Shown piece by piece: positions 27,901 through 39,900 of a stretch of 64,000 bases of DNA. How positions within the stretch are numbered: position 1 is the stretch's first letter; each line of letters starts with the position of its first letter. Source of the stretch: Lates calcarifer (Eukaryota > Chordata > Actinopteri > Centropomidae); the NCBI RefSeq assembly GCF_001640805.2, contig NC_066848.1, forward strand, positions 22,864,483 through 22,928,482, written 5' to 3'. The notes under the pieces were generated by a model. It searched no databases. It saw only the letters and a list, made by a program, of their open reading frames with translations, and was not told where the DNA came from. Made by a program: the position numbers and the translations under genes.

Positions 27901-30900
27901 CGTTGCAGCAATGACCTGAGATCCGTTATATTGCCCTAAAGAAGACCCTCCATTACACCTGCTTTGCTTGTTTACATTAAACCAAACAAAGCCAGCATAA
28001 TGTTGCCTCAGTGTGTGATTTTAGATAGCATGGTGGCGTTCCAAAATTATGAGATGTGATGTGGAACACAACTCAACACCGTCTCAGCATCTGTTCCACC
28101 ATGCCAGTTCTCCCTTTTACACAGAGGTGGAAGAGGTGTTTTGCAGCAGCTACACAAACATTAGCTACAATGCACTTTTTGCGTATTATCTTACCTTATA
28201 TAAAATCAGTAAAACCTGAGTCCACTGTGGGGAGACTGGGAGAACCTGTTTCATGTTGATTTGATAATGTTCCAGGTTTTCTGTTGAACGCTACAGGCCT
28301 TTTGATAAGGAATAAATGGGTCAGACTTTGTTGTTTATTGTTATTTTATATATTTATATTTAATACATAACTTGACCTAGAAATTTGATACAGCTCCTGA
28401 GACTTTCAGTAAGTGTGATGGGTTTGAAATCCGCTTCTCTGGTGTTTGTAACAATTAGAAACACAAGAAATATCTGAATACAAGCAGTTTAGATGCAGTC
28501 TATTGCATTTAGACTGAATATACGTCAGAATTAGATCTGTAACAGAACAGTACTATTATTTTGCATAAATGAACCCACTGAAAGGATATCAGGTTCTCAC
28601 TGAATCTCACACTGAATTAGTTAAATGCTGAATGTATCTCTATGTTGGTCTCTGTTGGTTCAGTCCTAGGTCATCTTCAGCGTTGGAGGCTAAACCTCGA
28701 CAGCAGAGGTAACCAAACAAAATGGCCTACTATGAAGAATCATTTTGGCCTAATCATGATCAGATCAGCATAAATTTGTATTTCAATCTATTCTCTGAAG
28801 GATTTGATTTCTAATACACCAATCATTTTGATAATCGTCGTAAGATACAGCGTTGTTCATGATTTGTGCAGATTATTAACTTGTCACAGCCTTAAATCAT
28901 CTGTTTAGATAATAAGCTCTGAACTAAAGGAAGGAGCTGAGGGCATGTTTTCACTATGATTTTTGGAATCATACCAGCAAACATTCTTGATTACATGTAA
29001 CTCCTATGGAGAGTGCATATGTCCCATTCTTCTTGTTACTACATTACAGTGGGAGCTATCCAATACCAACACAGCCTTCTCCTGTCTATTTATAGTGATA
29101 TAGCTTAAGAGCACTTCCCTGTGCTTGTCACTGTTTTTTTTTCCTGTCTGTCTTCTTAATGACATCAGGGATGAAGTCTTTTGTCAACAGCCTCAGTAAG
29201 GGTTAAATACACTGGCCAAAGGAACTTGATTTGAAGGATTTTTAGCTTTGCAAAGCTGGCCCATGAATCTTGAATCTTTTTAGCTCCTTTGTTTGGTGGG
29301 GAATGAAGATAATATAAAGGTTTACTAAAGTATGTATTGTTTTTATTTCGCTCAGTATCATACTTAAACCACATAGATCCACAATGGAGCCAGCTATCTC
29401 AGCTTATTTCTATTGGGCTCATTGACCGATTATTGGTCTATGCTCGTGCCATATTAGTGATTTTGCTGACAAACTGATTTTGAGTTTTGAGTTTGTTTTC
29501 TTCTTTGTATGTCATGTTATTAGCTCGCTAGTTGTTTGTTTTTCAAAGTTTCTGAGTTATTGAGAACTTCATTTAGCAAATTCATTGGTATTTTGAAAAC
29601 AGAGTGATTTAAACCAGTCTTTAAGCAAAAATACCAAACATCATTGATTCTGGCTCGTAAAATATGAGGACTTGTTGCTTTCTTTTGTCATACACAGGAG
29701 TAAACTTAATAGCTCTGAGCTTTAGACTGTTGTTTGAACAAGCAATGTAAATACATCATACTGTTGTATGTTATACATAACCTTCTGTTTATCTATAACA
29801 CATTGGTTTATTGTAGTTTTTCATGGGTGTCTGGCGTTTATAGAAGCAGCATTTTCTTTGATTCGTTGTCCTTTTCCTCATGTGGCCTTTCACTTTGGAC
29901 AATGTGTTTTTTAGTGTCTTGCCACATGCAGTTAAGTTGATTTGGTAAAATCACCCAAAATGGCAGGCCTTCTGTTTTCAGCAAGCTATCCCTTAATTTC
30001 ATTCAGCTTAATTTGCCTTTATAAGCCATCTGCTGATTTGGCTCAGAAACAAGTTTCCTCTCTGTGGCAACATCAGTGATAAAGTCACTGAAGTCACGTT
30101 GATGTGTCACAGTGTACTGCAGCCATGTTATTTTCGGTATTTGTTGCACAACATGCTCACATTATTATTTTGTAGGTTCCTGGTTTGGACAAGTAGCTCA
30201 TGTGAAAATGGTTGTTATGCTGAAGTGCCTGTGTTTCCCTCTGGTTGCTCTCTTCTGTCACATCTGAGGATTATAAACCACTAAACATAATCACTCCCTC
30301 CTGATCAGAGGTGCATTCTTTCTGTTCTTGTGTCTTGTCTTAGAGAGCTGCCTCTTTGTATGCATCCAGGCTTCTTTATCTTTCTCCACAGCAACCTCTG
30401 TTATGTCATGCTATGACACTGACCTTACTGTCTCTCTTCTTATCTGGCCTGTTCTGTCCTCCCCTTGCTTCCAGTGAAACCTTCAACAAATGTTCACATA
30501 CATGAGAGAACATGTTGAGTAAGAAATGTAAACATGCAGTAATGCTTTCAACATCTTATGAATGTTATGTTGAGGTTTGATACCTGCAATGATGGAGGAA
30601 ATATTCAAATCCTTTACTCAAGGAAAAAGTACTAATACCACACTATAGAAATACAGTTATGAGTTAAAGTCCATTGTGCATTGTAAATGTTACTTAAGTT
30701 AGTTAGTTAAGTAAGTTAGTTATGTATGTAATTACAATCACAAAAATGTATTTACAGGATTAGATCATTTTAAAGAAAAAAATGTCAAATATCTGCTCTT
30801 TCCAGCTTCTCATAGATAAGGACTTGATGTTTTTCTTTGTCACATGATAATGATAATGAACATCTTTGGATTTTGGACTGTTGGACAAACAAAATGACAT

Positions 30901-33900
30901 TTGAAGACATGCTCTTGGTCTGTGGTAAAAGGACTCCATGGCTGAGATTATTACTACTAATGCATTGATGTAAAAGCAGGATTTTACTTTTGTAGTTGAT
31001 TGATTAGCATGAAAAGAAAAGATTTAAGTAAAGTCTTAGTATAGTCCTTCAGTAAATGCACTTAGTTACTCTCCACTGGATATCCAGCCTTGGTTTTGTA
31101 CTTGTCTCTAGAGTTTTTAAGTTTGGTGAAGAATACCCTGCAGGCACCCATATTTCTCCCTCTGGTTTTGCTTAACGTATAGAAACTGTAATTGAGGCAT
31201 CCCAGCTGAATAAGACACCATCAGGTTGCCAAACAGTTATCATATCAGTTGTGGTTTAGAGACGTGATTTCCCACATTAGGATTTCCAAATCGCAAACTC
31301 ATTTGTAATGGGAGATTATATCTATTACTTCCTCTGGTCTTCCTTTTCTGGGCTTACAAACTTACTGAATTCACTTTCTGCTGCTTTCCTCTTGTTTCCT
31401 CCACAGATGTACCTTCTCCTTCTAAAGCTCAACCTCATCCTCTGATGCAATTCCCCACAGGCAAGTTCTCTCTGCTCGCTCTGTTTCCCTGTCCTCCTCA
31501 TTTATTTTCTTCCACCACCTCTTCACTTAATTTAAGTGGCAAAAATAACCCTCTGCATGTTAAAAGCTGTAGATTTTTGTCACGTGTAGCATTTGTGGAT
31601 TTGAGTAACACTAAATCTGATGTTCGACAATGCTTGTATTTGTGTTGCATTATGACTCACATGTGACTCCTGTTGTAGGAAGATTGACATGAGCATACAA
31701 GTAGTTTGTAGAGGAATAATGATTCTCCTCAGGCCTGAAACAATATTGATTTTTTTACTTGACAATATTTTGAAAATATTCTTTGAGAGGAATCATTATC
31801 TACCATCACTTAACAGTTTGTGTTTGAGAGACACAATGGGCATGGTTTACTGGCGCCAGACCTGGGGCAAAAAAATCTACCACCATGCATCAAACCAGGG
31901 TGGTATACCAATCACCAGACAAATGCTGAAAAATCTTGACTGTGAAAGGCTCTCCCAACCAGCTTCACTGCAGTATGTTGTAGTCTTGTTAAACTTGTTT
32001 AACTGATTATGAAAGCCACAGATGAAACAGGAAAAGTGTTGCTGCACCGACATCTATGACTTGAAAGATGTAACTGTTGAACCTCTTACCACACCCAGCT
32101 TCTCAGTTGGTGGTCACTGTGATCAGGTGTGGCCTGATGTGCTTTTGTCCACACCCAACTGTGATGTAGGGTTGCACTACAGTGCAGTGTTTTCAGACCT
32201 ACTCTCTGGTATGTTTTTTTTTTTTTTAAAGGGTCAAAACTTCTGCTACATTTTAAGTATTAAGAACAACTTTATTGTCAGACTAATGTCCTTTCTTCTG
32301 ACCTTCGTTGTGGTCAGGCACTCTGATAAAGGCCACATTCTGAAACACACCGGTCTGACAATATATCAGATACTTGATGCTTGATATTTCAAGTGTTGCT
32401 GCAGGTTTGGCCCTGTAAGACTGCTTACCCTTAGTCATGACACATGAGAAAGTGAAGAACCCCCCCCTTAACTTATACTCCTGGCATATGGGTAAAGCAG
32501 GGAGATGGTAGGAAAGTGCAGTGCAGCACAGGGTATTGTAATTACCACTATTTGGCGATGCAAGTGCATAATATTACCCTATTGGTCAGAATAAGCCACC
32601 CATCCTGGCTTTTTTTAAATATACGGAACTTGTTGGTCATTTACCAAACGTTTTGTTAAATGTCTACCAGCCACAGGCCAACCTTTTAGCAGCATTTGTC
32701 TGGTTTTTATGGCATTACTATCGTCCGTTTATTAAAAAAGAAGTGGGAATGCAAACTGTCCAATATAAACTGCCACAGACAATCAAATTCAGGCTGATTT
32801 TAGATGCAAATCACAGCTCTTTGTGAAATTCAGAGATAAGTGATTTTAATTTGCACTGTAGCTCTTGTTTTTGAATGATAATCATTTTGTGTTGCAGTTT
32901 ATATTGACTGGCTTGTGATTCCACATTTCTTTGTGTTTTTCTTAACAGACAAAAGTAATGCCATAGGTCTTGATTTCCAAACCCTTCCTCAAAAGATTTT
33001 CAGTAATGCTAACTTCTACCCAGGTGTGGTGGGCACTGTAAGGAATGGAGTATGTCTTTGATATGTGCTGTATTGCATTCTCCCTCCTCCCTCTCTACTC
33101 AAGCACTTGGGCAGAAGGGTGATTCCCCTGCTCCCATCTCTCCTCTCTCCCCTCTTCACTCCCCTGACTCTCTGGAGGAGCTCTCTCTGACTGAGAGTCC
33201 CAACCAGCCCCCCACTTCAGGATCTGCTGCACCCTTGGGCTCCTTCTCCACTGAACCCCCCACTACTCATTCCAAGGACATGCCTTGGGAGGTTGAAGAG
33301 GGAGACTCTGGACCAGGCCGCAGTAAGAATAAGGAAGACCTTCTAGATCCGTTAGCTGGTCCTTACCTGAGTTTAGGGAAAGACCCAGGGCCTCATAATC
33401 CATGTGAAGACAGCGGAGTTTCCTTTTCACCTGAGGAGAAGCTGATTAGCTCAGACAGGTCCTCCACTGGCCCCTCCCCTGTGAACCCTCAGATGATGGT
33501 CCCTGAGTCTCACCTTGCCTCCTCTAACCCAACAGAGCCCTGGGATTCACCATTCCTAACATCTCAAGACAACTCCAAGGTCTCCATGGATAGCTTCTCC
33601 AAGGACACGGCCCCCATTAGCTCTTCCAAGTATGAGCCAGACCTGCACGGCAACCAGTCTGATGAAGATGATGACTTGATGTACGAAGTGAAGAAGAATA
33701 ATAACCCATTTGAAGGCTATTCCCCACTGGCGGATAGTGGCTACTCTCATTTTGGAGACTCCAAGTCTGACAGCAGAGCCTCTAAAATGTCAGAGAGTCC
33801 CACTCCAGATCTGGTCCAGTACGGGCAGACTGGAGAATCTCTGGATAGCCCACCATCTTTCTTAGACGAGGGGAAATCATTTGAGATGGGCAAGATGGCT

Positions 33901-36900
33901 CCTGACTCGCTCATGCAGTCAGTGAATCAGTTCTCATCTGGTCTTAAAGATGATGATGAAGGGGAAGAGGAGGATTCTACTCTTCCGCCATCGCTTCCAG
34001 ACATCCTTAAGTCTTCCCCACTCAACCCTGAAAAAATCGACTCTGGCTCTTCAGAGGGAAGCCCAGAGGAGCAGAGTCCCATCCTAGAGCGGAGGATGAT
34101 GGAGTCTCCCAACCCTCCAATTAATCTGTCTGCTAACAACCCGTTTGCTTTTGATGCTAAAGTGTCCCTTCTGAAGGAGATGGCTGAGGAGATGGAGGTG
34201 AGAGCTGCAGACAAAACAAAAGTTGAAGATGACAAAAGCTTTGGCGCATTCGATCTTGTTAAAGAGGCAGAGGAAACGACCCCAGCTAAGGTCAAAGAGG
34301 AGGAACCTGTCAAAATTGAGCAGAAAGATTGGTTCTCAAGCCATGATTCTCCCAAAATGACCGAAAAGTTTGAGCCACTTGACTTCCAGAGCAAAAAGAC
34401 CCCCGCTGAGGATTCAGATTCAGAGTCACCAACTGCAGACTCTCTGTCTCCAGTCCTGGAAGCTATGGCCAAAAATCCTGCTAGCTTCCAGGTGGAAACT
34501 GAGAAGAGGGATCTAAAGATGGAGGTGGAGGAGCCAGAGGTGGCTGAGGAGGTCTCTGAGCATGAAGTGTCCTCTGAGGAGTTTGAGTTCATTGAGCGAC
34601 CACCCAGGGGCGTTATTGATGAGTTCCTTGAGGCTCTGGATACTTCCAAGTTTGCCTCCTCCAAGGCCCCAGAAATCCCCATGGATGATGATCTGAGCTT
34701 TGGTCTGAAAGATGTAACTCCAGTTTCAGCCCCTCCTCCAACAAAAGTAGCCCCACCCCCAGAGGTTGAAGAAGAAGCTCCAAGTCAGGGCTCCTACCGC
34801 CTCCTTACCCAAGCCTCCCCTCAGAAGAGCAAGGCTGAACTTGAGAAGCTCGACATCCAGCAGCCCCCACTCCAGGCTCCGCTCACTCATTCCCCTGTCG
34901 GTAAACCAGAGGAGCCAGTCGCCAAGAAGAGTGTGGAGGGCAGCAAACTGTTTAAGATGCCAAACCTGAACATAAGAGCAGGTAAAATAAACCAGTTCTG
35001 GCATGGAAACCATCTCCCCCACATCCTCCTCAGTTTTAATTGGCATTTCCATGTTCATCGGCTTAATTTTCATCTTCACTATTTTGTTCTCCTTAGTTAT
35101 TTTCTCCCACCCAACCAACCACCCCCCACCCAACCACTCAACCAACCAACCATCCAACCGACCAGCAGTCAGTATCTACTTTAGATGTCATCACTTTCTC
35201 CTTAGTATCACTCTTTCTTTCTTGCATTGTCCCTTTTTGCATTTTCTTTGAAAATTAACCCCTCCTTTTTGTAACATCTGGTTTAATTTGTGTTTGCGTG
35301 TTCCATTGTAGTTTGACCTTTGCCTCTGCTGCATTTTGTGCATTTCTATCTCACTAGAATAACATCATTTCTCTGCACCTGAACCTTTTTTTTTGTGATG
35401 TGGTAAGTAAAATGTGATGTTAACATTGATTTTTTTTTTTTTTTTTTTTTAAGCTTCTGTTCTGTTGACAACACTTTTATTGTACTGAAGTAAAATCTGG
35501 TGACAAAGGTATAATAGATTGTCGAGGATATTTTATGCATGATGAGCAGAAATGAGAATTCTTGGGATATGATCAAACCTGTGCCACTGTTGACCACCTA
35601 AAAACACTTGTGTAGTTTGTTTCTATTTGCCCACTGAGCATTTTTCCTGTCGAATTGGATTACCGTGCCGTCTGATTTTAGCGTCTCTCTGCTCTCGAAA
35701 TAACTCGAGATGCCACTCTGAAACCCAACACCACCTTATAGACCCCAACCCACTCAAAACTACATACACACATATACATACAGAGCTACCAGCCACACCC
35801 TGTTACTGACTGAGCAAGCTGCTGCACTGATTTATCATGTGCTTTACAACCTCCCCCACTCCCTGTAATACACGACTGGATCAGATTTTATGTACCTGAG
35901 GCAGAGAATCACTTAGTGATAGACTCTGTGCCAGATAACATGAACTGTCACGACTGAAGAGGGCTTTGAACTTTGTATCTACCAATCTCTCAAAATATTT
36001 CTCTCACAGGGTTATTTTACCAAATTTTATCTAAAAATGGAAAGTTTCTGTTAATTTTAATTGGGTTTGATGTAAGAAATGAATAGAGGGATGTTTAGGT
36101 GGCGTTCATATATAAATGAAATATGAAACAGTGAATTTAATATAAAACAATAGAGAAGGAAGTACTGATGCACAACTAGTACATGTGAAAGGAAATCAGT
36201 TTGCCAGAAATTAAAGGCTTATTGCTGTGTTTAAAAACAAGAAATTAAAAGACAGGTAAAAAAAAAAAAAAAAAAATTAACAGTGAGCAAGATTAGAGTG
36301 GAAACAATAAGTCAATGAACCTGTTATTCAGTGACATAAAAGTGATGACAGCTTTAAAAAATGATTAATAGTTTCAGTTGTTGCATTGATCTATAAAACT
36401 CAGTGTTTGTAGCACATTGTTATTGTACCCTGACGTAACTGTGTGACTGTGATGATGTTTCAGTGCAGAGTAAGCAGCTGTTTATCAGACAGATGCAGCG
36501 CCACCTCTTTCAGGGCTTTTAGAAAGTGATGATTCACCCACAAGGCTCCCCCCCCATCTCTCTGAAGACACGATCACTTAGTCTTCATTTTAATGGATGA
36601 CTCAGTTTTATTTAAACTGATATTGATCATTTAATATATACACACTTATATAAATGCCTCCACACACACACACGCACACAGTTCTATGGTGTTGCATACA
36701 CTCAGACAGACAGCTACTGAGTAACTAGAGCAGTAGGACTTTGCTCTTTGGGACAAGCTGCCCAGGCTTAAACTATGTGTGTGTGTTGGAGGAATCTCCT
36801 GTTAATTAAAGCCTCCTCCTGCATTGCGACACTGGCAGGCCCACAAAGGGTTCTCCGACCCAGAAACCACTCAGCAAATGTTCCTAATTATACAGCTTGA

Positions 36901-39900
36901 GGTGCAGCGCTGTGACTTGAACAGAAGTCTCCCTCCCTGATCGTCCCTCGCTCTATTGTGATTTATGTATTGTGTTTTTCTCTAGCAATCTGAAGCGTCA
37001 TTGACAGTGAAACAAATCTTTTGATTTCAGTAATTTGTGCTATGTTTGAACACTACCCTGAGCCTGACGAAAGCTGTTTTTAAAGCATCTTTCCCTTTCA
37101 CAGAAATTAAAATATCCTCAGGGTGCTTTGGTCTCAGTTGGTTAAACCACCAACACCAGTAAATCAGCCGTTTGATGTGAAACAGCTGTGCTCGATCAGA
37201 TCAGTACATCAACAAATGCTTAATCATGTTCTAATTATTTAATTATCATTCAGTGTGATATTTTTATGCAGTTAGTTTGCAAAATACCTATATTATTTAT
37301 TTATTTTGAAACAGATCATCTGATCTACAGATTTATGATCTAAATGATGACCCTTGCATGTGTCATTCTCCCAGTGGATTACATCAGCAGGAAAACAGTG
37401 GAGAGCAAAGTTATTCAGAGACTGAGATCAAGGTGAATGGTCACTTTGTACTGCTTTGTCCTCAGAGAGAAAAACTTGTACTTTTCTTTTATGTAACTGT
37501 CTCTTTCACCATTGAAATCACCACAGTTCACTGTTTTATTAACTGTCAGCTGAGTGTTGGTTTCTAGCAGGACACCAGTAGGTCATTATTAGACAATACT
37601 AATGGCAAACTAGCCCTAATGGGTAGAAACCCCTCTCCATGTCTGGCAGGAGAAGAGGCAGAGGGGTTTATAAAGTGAGACAGGTGCCCTCTAGTGGAAG
37701 AAGTCAGTGATTACTACTGCTACAGACCAGATAACATTAGCAACATTAAGTTTGCATTTGTTTTATGACATAACTCAGATTATGTCAGCTTGTAAATGCA
37801 CACCAGCATCATTCAAATTCTCACTTTATTAAAAATGGATTTTCTTATTTTGTCCAGCACATACTGCTAAATTGGGAAATCTTGGCAGTAACTGGAAAAT
37901 TAGCTAATCTGGTAGGAAAGGTGCCTGGATGGTTTAAGCCTCTGAAACCATTTGCTGTTTGAGATATTTCGATACGCTTGTCGATGCAATGTCTGAGTTC
38001 AAGTTCTTTCCAAAGATTTCCATAGATTTTGATAGGCTCAGGCTACGGACACACGGACAAATAATAGATTTGAGTGAAACTGAATAAAACCAACAACAGA
38101 TTAACATGCAGTAAAAAAACAAAAAACAAAAACCTGTTAAACATACACAGAGCACATTTAGATTGGGCACCAACAAAATCAGAGGGCAACCTCAGTGAGA
38201 AGAGTTGTTGGGAGGATGACCTTCAAAAGATCAGTAATTAATTGTGGAGCTAAACCATTAATGGCTAGATAAACAAATAGTAAGGTTTTAAAATCAATTC
38301 TGTATTTTACTGGCAGCCAATGCAAGTGTGTCAGGAGGGATGAACAAAAACATTTGGACAGTTTGTATACTTCTTCCCCACAGGTTATCTGCCAGCATGT
38401 GAAGGTCTTTATACGCAGTTTAGTTTGATGGTGAATGAATACCTTCACCCCTATGTGGATGTGGAACAGGCCTGTGGCTCTGCTCTCTCTGTTTATTTTT
38501 TACCTGCATAAGTTTTTAAAAAATGAGGTTTATCTTTCTAGAGAGATTTGTAGCTGAATCATTTTCACACAGACAGAAATCATTCATTCACTTCGTCTCA
38601 ATGCTTCGTCAGCAGGACGGGGGTAGGAGGAGGGATGACGAAGGGAAAGCAGAGTGAGTTAAAGCGTGGGGGGGGGGGGGGGGGGTGGAGAGAAAGAAAG
38701 GAGGGGAAAGGGAAGATCAGACTGGGTGGTGGTGAAGAGGGGGAGGAGGATGGAAGGGAGAGCATGCCAAAAAGAGAGGGAGGGGGTGGTGAGGCAGAGA
38801 CGTTTATAGTTGCTGCGTCAGAGCGCTGGCAGCAGACAGTCAGCTGACAGCACGCCTGCAGGACAGACTTCGTTCGCTCGCTGCAGTTGTCTCCCGCCCC
38901 CCAGAGGAAGCCTCACTCAGGTTCTCCCCTCCCTCCCTTGTCTTCCTCCTCCTCTTCCTCCTGCAGCTGATCACATTTACTCACACACATTTGCATTTAC
39001 CGCCTCTGCTGGGTGCCTCTCTGTGGAATGTGTGTTTGCTGATCGGACAGCATGGAGAACAACTCTGCAGACAAACAGGAGTGCGAGCCTGCTGCAAAGC
39101 ACTGGAGAGAGCAGGGTATACCTTCACCTTTCTGTCTCTTTCTTTGGCTTGTTTGACTGTTTCTCCACTGTGGCTAGAGCGGAACAATGACACTATGGAA
39201 GGTGTCCACTGCTGCAAGCTGTTTCAGGAATGAACGCGTCCCAAATAGCTTTTTCTTTTTTGGTTTGTTTTTATCGTTTTTGCTCTTCTTTCACACACTG
39301 ACTGTAGGACATAGATGTTTGAGATTGATGCCTAGTAGATGTGAATTGACTGGTAAAACAGTCGGACATTGCAGCACTTTAACCTCCTCTACCCTGCCTG
39401 TCCCTCTGCTAGGACCATTGATGAACGCAGCTTACGCAAGCCAAGCTTTGGAAACGTTGAGCAAAAGATAACAAAATGTCAGGCTGCATCTTCAACTGTA
39501 AAAGCTTTATATGTGATTTGATCAGAGATCTTGAGTTTGAGTATTTTACTCTAGTTATCACACAGTTTCATAAGGTGCAATGAAAGAGGAAAGTCAATGT
39601 TTAGGAGGTGAACTTTTTCATCCCAATCTCATGTCATTCATCTGTATGTTTGTCCACAACATGCATTGTACCTGATTGTGACTCCTCAGTTGTTTTCTTG
39701 TTTTCATACCAGGAGGCTCTGAGGGCTCAGAGATCCATGATTGCTCATTTTTCTATGCTGTTTGTGGGGTTTGTCCTCGTGCGACTGCAGCAACTACAGG
39801 GACATTTTCTGGCAGAGAGGACCTTTGGACAGTCAGCCAGTCAGCCACTGTGACCAAAGGTAGAGAGTAGAAAGGAGGAGGAGGGGGAGGGAGGGATTTG

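Larger units (their letters stand above)
34982..39051 (+). other. rtn4: rtn4 intron upstream of the first internal promoter
   Basis: No exon seen. Holds (CAAC)n-like pyrimidine-poor text at about 35115-35165, poly-T at about 35431-35452, poly-A at about 36260-36277, a LINE remnant at 38190-38345 and a G18 run in a purine tract at 38622-38810. Confidence 0.6.

Noticed and set aside
31689..32384. 105-aa and 120-aa + strand ORFs in rtn4 intron 2
   Set aside because: No known domain, poor start context and a poly-T-encoded Phe run; they look like chance ORFs.
33927..34682. 251-aa minus-strand ORF
   Set aside because: It is the exact antisense of the rtn4 large exon, Ser-rich and low in complexity; acidic, Ser/Glu-rich codons on one strand leave the other open. 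No promoter or homology seen.
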